The notes under the pieces were generated by a model, which worked only from the letters and a program-made list of their open reading frames with translations, was not told the origin of the DNA and did not search any database. Both the position numbers and the translations under genes were made by a program. A DNA stretch of 64,000 nt from Cunninghamia lanceolata (taxonomy: Eukaryota > Streptophyta > Pinopsida > Cupressales > Cupressaceae): NCBI GenBank assembly GCA_027924645.1, contig BSBN01000844.1, forward strand, positions 186,001 through 250,000, given 5' to 3'. Below are positions 62,230-64,000 of the stretch, piece by piece. Within the stretch, counting starts at the first letter, position 1, and each line of letters begins with the position of its first letter.

Positions 62230-62953
62230 TCACTTTGCTGGGGCTAGAGGAAAACCAAGACGGTCCACCTCAGCTTGAGAAATCCAAAATAAATCTTCTT
62301 CTGGTTTGCCTTTCCACTTCACAAGATATTCTTTGTATTGCTTTCCTTTGGTACTGCATCTAATTCTACTATCCAAGATGTCTTCAATATGCTCCATTGC
62401 TTGTTGTAGTAACTGCTTCTTCAAGTCTTCTTCAATGTTGTCACTAAACTCTACTTCATGATACTGATATAGGTCTACAATGTTGAAAATAGGTGATATA
62501 CCGAATGTCTCTGATAGCTCCACATCATATGCATTTCCTAAATCAAACTTTCTGAGTATCCTACATGGTCCAAACTTCTTCATCTTCAACTTCTTAGATG
62601 TCCCAACTGGAAATCTTTATTTTCTCAAATATACTATCACTTCATCTCCCACTACAAATTATTTGTGTCTTCTCTTCTCATCTGCTTGCTCTCTATATTT
62701 TATATTCATCTCCTCCAAATACTTCTTAACTTGCTTCTGCACTCCTCTTGTTTTCCATACTAATGTCTCTCAACTCTGCTACTCCTCTAGGGTTAGTTCC
62801 TATCACAATCTCAAAAGGTGTTCTTCTAGTACTCCTATTGACTGAATTATTGTATGCAAACTTTGCTTGTGATAAAATCAAGTCCCAATTTCCTGCCCTC
62901 TCTCTAACTAAACATCTCAACAAGTTTCCTAAACTCCTATTTACTACCTCTAT
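62230..62953 (-). pseudogene. Gypsy integrase C-terminus and chromodomain
   Basis: Continues the integrase (LLRCLVRERAGNWDLILSQA, FAYNNSVNRSTRRTPFEIV), broken by a frame change near 62,726 and stops near 62,697, 62,658 and 62,619. It then reads open from 62,589 to the stop at 62,230. The last part, HIEDILDSRI ... YKEYLVKWKGKPEEDLFW (about 62,400-62,280), is a chromodomain with its aromatic positions largely kept, which marks a chromovirus; such domains direct insertion to modified chromatin. The W-K-G core is intact. Confidence 0.88.
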
Positions 62954-64000
62954 CTATCCATCAGTCTGTGCATGAAATGTTGAATTAAACTTCAAGTCTA
63001 TCTTCATCTTCTTTTGTGTCTTCCAAAAGTATCCAAGAAATCTTATATCTCTATCTAAAACTATGCTTTTAGGTAATCCGTGCAATCTCACAATCTCCTT
63101 GAAAAATAGGTCAGCCACATGAACTGCATCAGTTGTCTTCTTACAAGGTTTGAAATGTATCATCTTGAAAAATCTATCCACCACTACAAATATAGAATCA
63201 TGTCCTCTCAGTGTCTTCAACAATCCCATTATATAATCCATGCTTATATCTTCCGAAGGTCTCTCCGGTATTGTCAAAGATTTGTACAAACTAGTATTCT
63301 GGCTACTTCCTTTTGAAACTTGACATACTCTACAACTTTGCACAAACTTTCTAACATCCTTACATATCTGGGGCCAAAAGTAATTTTCACTTACTAAAGC
63401 CACTATCTTATCAATCCCAAAATGTCCTATCAATCCACCACTATGCTTCTCCTTGATCAAATTATCTCTCATTGAAATCTGAGGTATGAACAACTTATTT
63501 CCTTTGAACAACATATCTTCCTGAATGAAATAATCTAACCACTTACTCCTATCTATTACAATAGGTTCCTTACATGCTTTCCAAGGTTCTGCAAAATCAA
63601 GATTTCCCTCATACATGTTCTTCAATTCCTAAAATCCTAACACTTCAACTCTCATCTCTGTCAGCAAGTTCCTTCTCCTACTCAATGCATCTACAACTTT
63701 GTTTGATTTCCCACTCCTATGCTTCAATACAAAGATGTAACTTTGTATTAACTCTACCCATCTCATGTGTCTCTAATTCAACTTTCTTTGACTATTCAAA
63801 TATTGTAAAGCTTGATGATCTATATACAACACAAATTCCTTAGGCAACAAATAATGTCTCCACTTCTTCAAGGATTGAATTATGGCATAGAACTCCTGAT
63901 CATAAACTAAATATCTTCTTCTGGCCTCATTCAACTTCTCATTGAAATATGCTACAGATCTACCTTCTTGACTTAATACTGCTCCTATTGCATTTACTCT
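62954..64000 (-). pseudogene. Gypsy RNase H (partial) and integrase core
   Basis: RNase H pieces at 64,000-63,640: GAVLSQEGRSVAYFNEKL, YLVYDQEFYAII, YIDHQALQYL and VVDALSRRR, giving Glu, Asp and Asp in order; the first Asp lies off the edge. A TAG near 63,629 precedes the integrase. Integrase: zinc domain HSGGLIGHFG ... CRVCQVSKG (His-His-Cys-Cys, about 63,455-63,310), core MDYIMGLLKTLRGHDSIFVV (Asp), VLDRDIRF (second Asp) and the TDG-IEVVN segment (Glu) after a TAG in place of the usual Gln near 62,954. Apart from that TAG the 223-residue frame is intact. Confidence 0.9.

Larger units (their letters stand above)
62230..64000 (-). mobile_element. 3' half of a minus-strand chromodomain Ty3/gypsy element, cut by the window edge
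   Basis: Going down from 64,000 on the minus strand: RNase H, integrase, chromodomain, stop. Gag, protease and polymerase should lie beyond the window. The interior stops are mostly TAG with two TAA. The LTR boundary on the low-coordinate side is not resolved. Confidence 0.88.

Overview
The window looks like repeat-dominated nuclear DNA of a large-genome plant. The evidence is Ty3/gypsy polyproteins with plant-type primer sites and chromodomain-like tails, an L1-type LINE with an RNase H domain, spliced GT-AG introns, AT-rich sequence, and CpG and CHG decay. A gymnosperm is my guess; that is inference, since no single-copy host gene is present to settle it. I see no tRNA, rRNA, CRISPR or bacterial-type operon.

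Layout. 1-6 kb: decayed LTR-retroelement debris (a minus-strand element with an initiator-Met-type primer site near 1.93 kb) and a GC-rich triple hairpin. 6,078-33,155: the main object, a ~27 kb unit with 35-bp terminal inverted repeats (32/35 identical) between two copies of TATA. From left to right it holds (a) a CpG-rich palindrome, (b) a seven-exon gene of unknown function on the plus strand, (c) about 5.7 kb of a dispersed AGGCGC motif that changes strand near 13.4 kb, (d) seven ~360-bp tandem repeats, (e) a two-exon, damaged transposase-like gene on the minus strand, (f) a second palindrome, (g) about 10.3 kb of degenerate telomere-like 7-mers in an ~815-bp higher-order repeat with a ~3.1 kb super-duplication, and (h) two more palindromes before the right end. 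I read it as a giant cut-and-paste-type DNA transposon that carries satellite arrays and an accessory gene.

33.3-37.9 kb: a plus-strand Ty3/gypsy gag-pol broken mostly by TAG codons, with a polypurine tract and the start of a 3' LTR. A minus-strand non-autonomous LTR element (40,744-46,766) lies in that downstream sequence; its LTRs differ by roughly 10% by eye. 49.6-52.1 kb: a decayed, 5'-truncated LINE. 54,813-60,154: a young, complete but non-autonomous LTR element with only gag and protease; its LTRs are about 2-3% apart in the stretch compared, and every in-frame stop I read is TAG. 62.2-64.0 kb: the 3' half of a minus-strand chromodomain gypsy element that leaves the window.

How the parts relate: the two genes of the giant element converge on its internal repeats, and the palindromes lie near both termini and upstream of the transposase gene, as transposase-binding or replication sites might. 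The retroelements form an ordinary nested graveyard. Their stop codons are strongly skewed to TAG, which fits deamination at CAG/CTG (CHG) sites.
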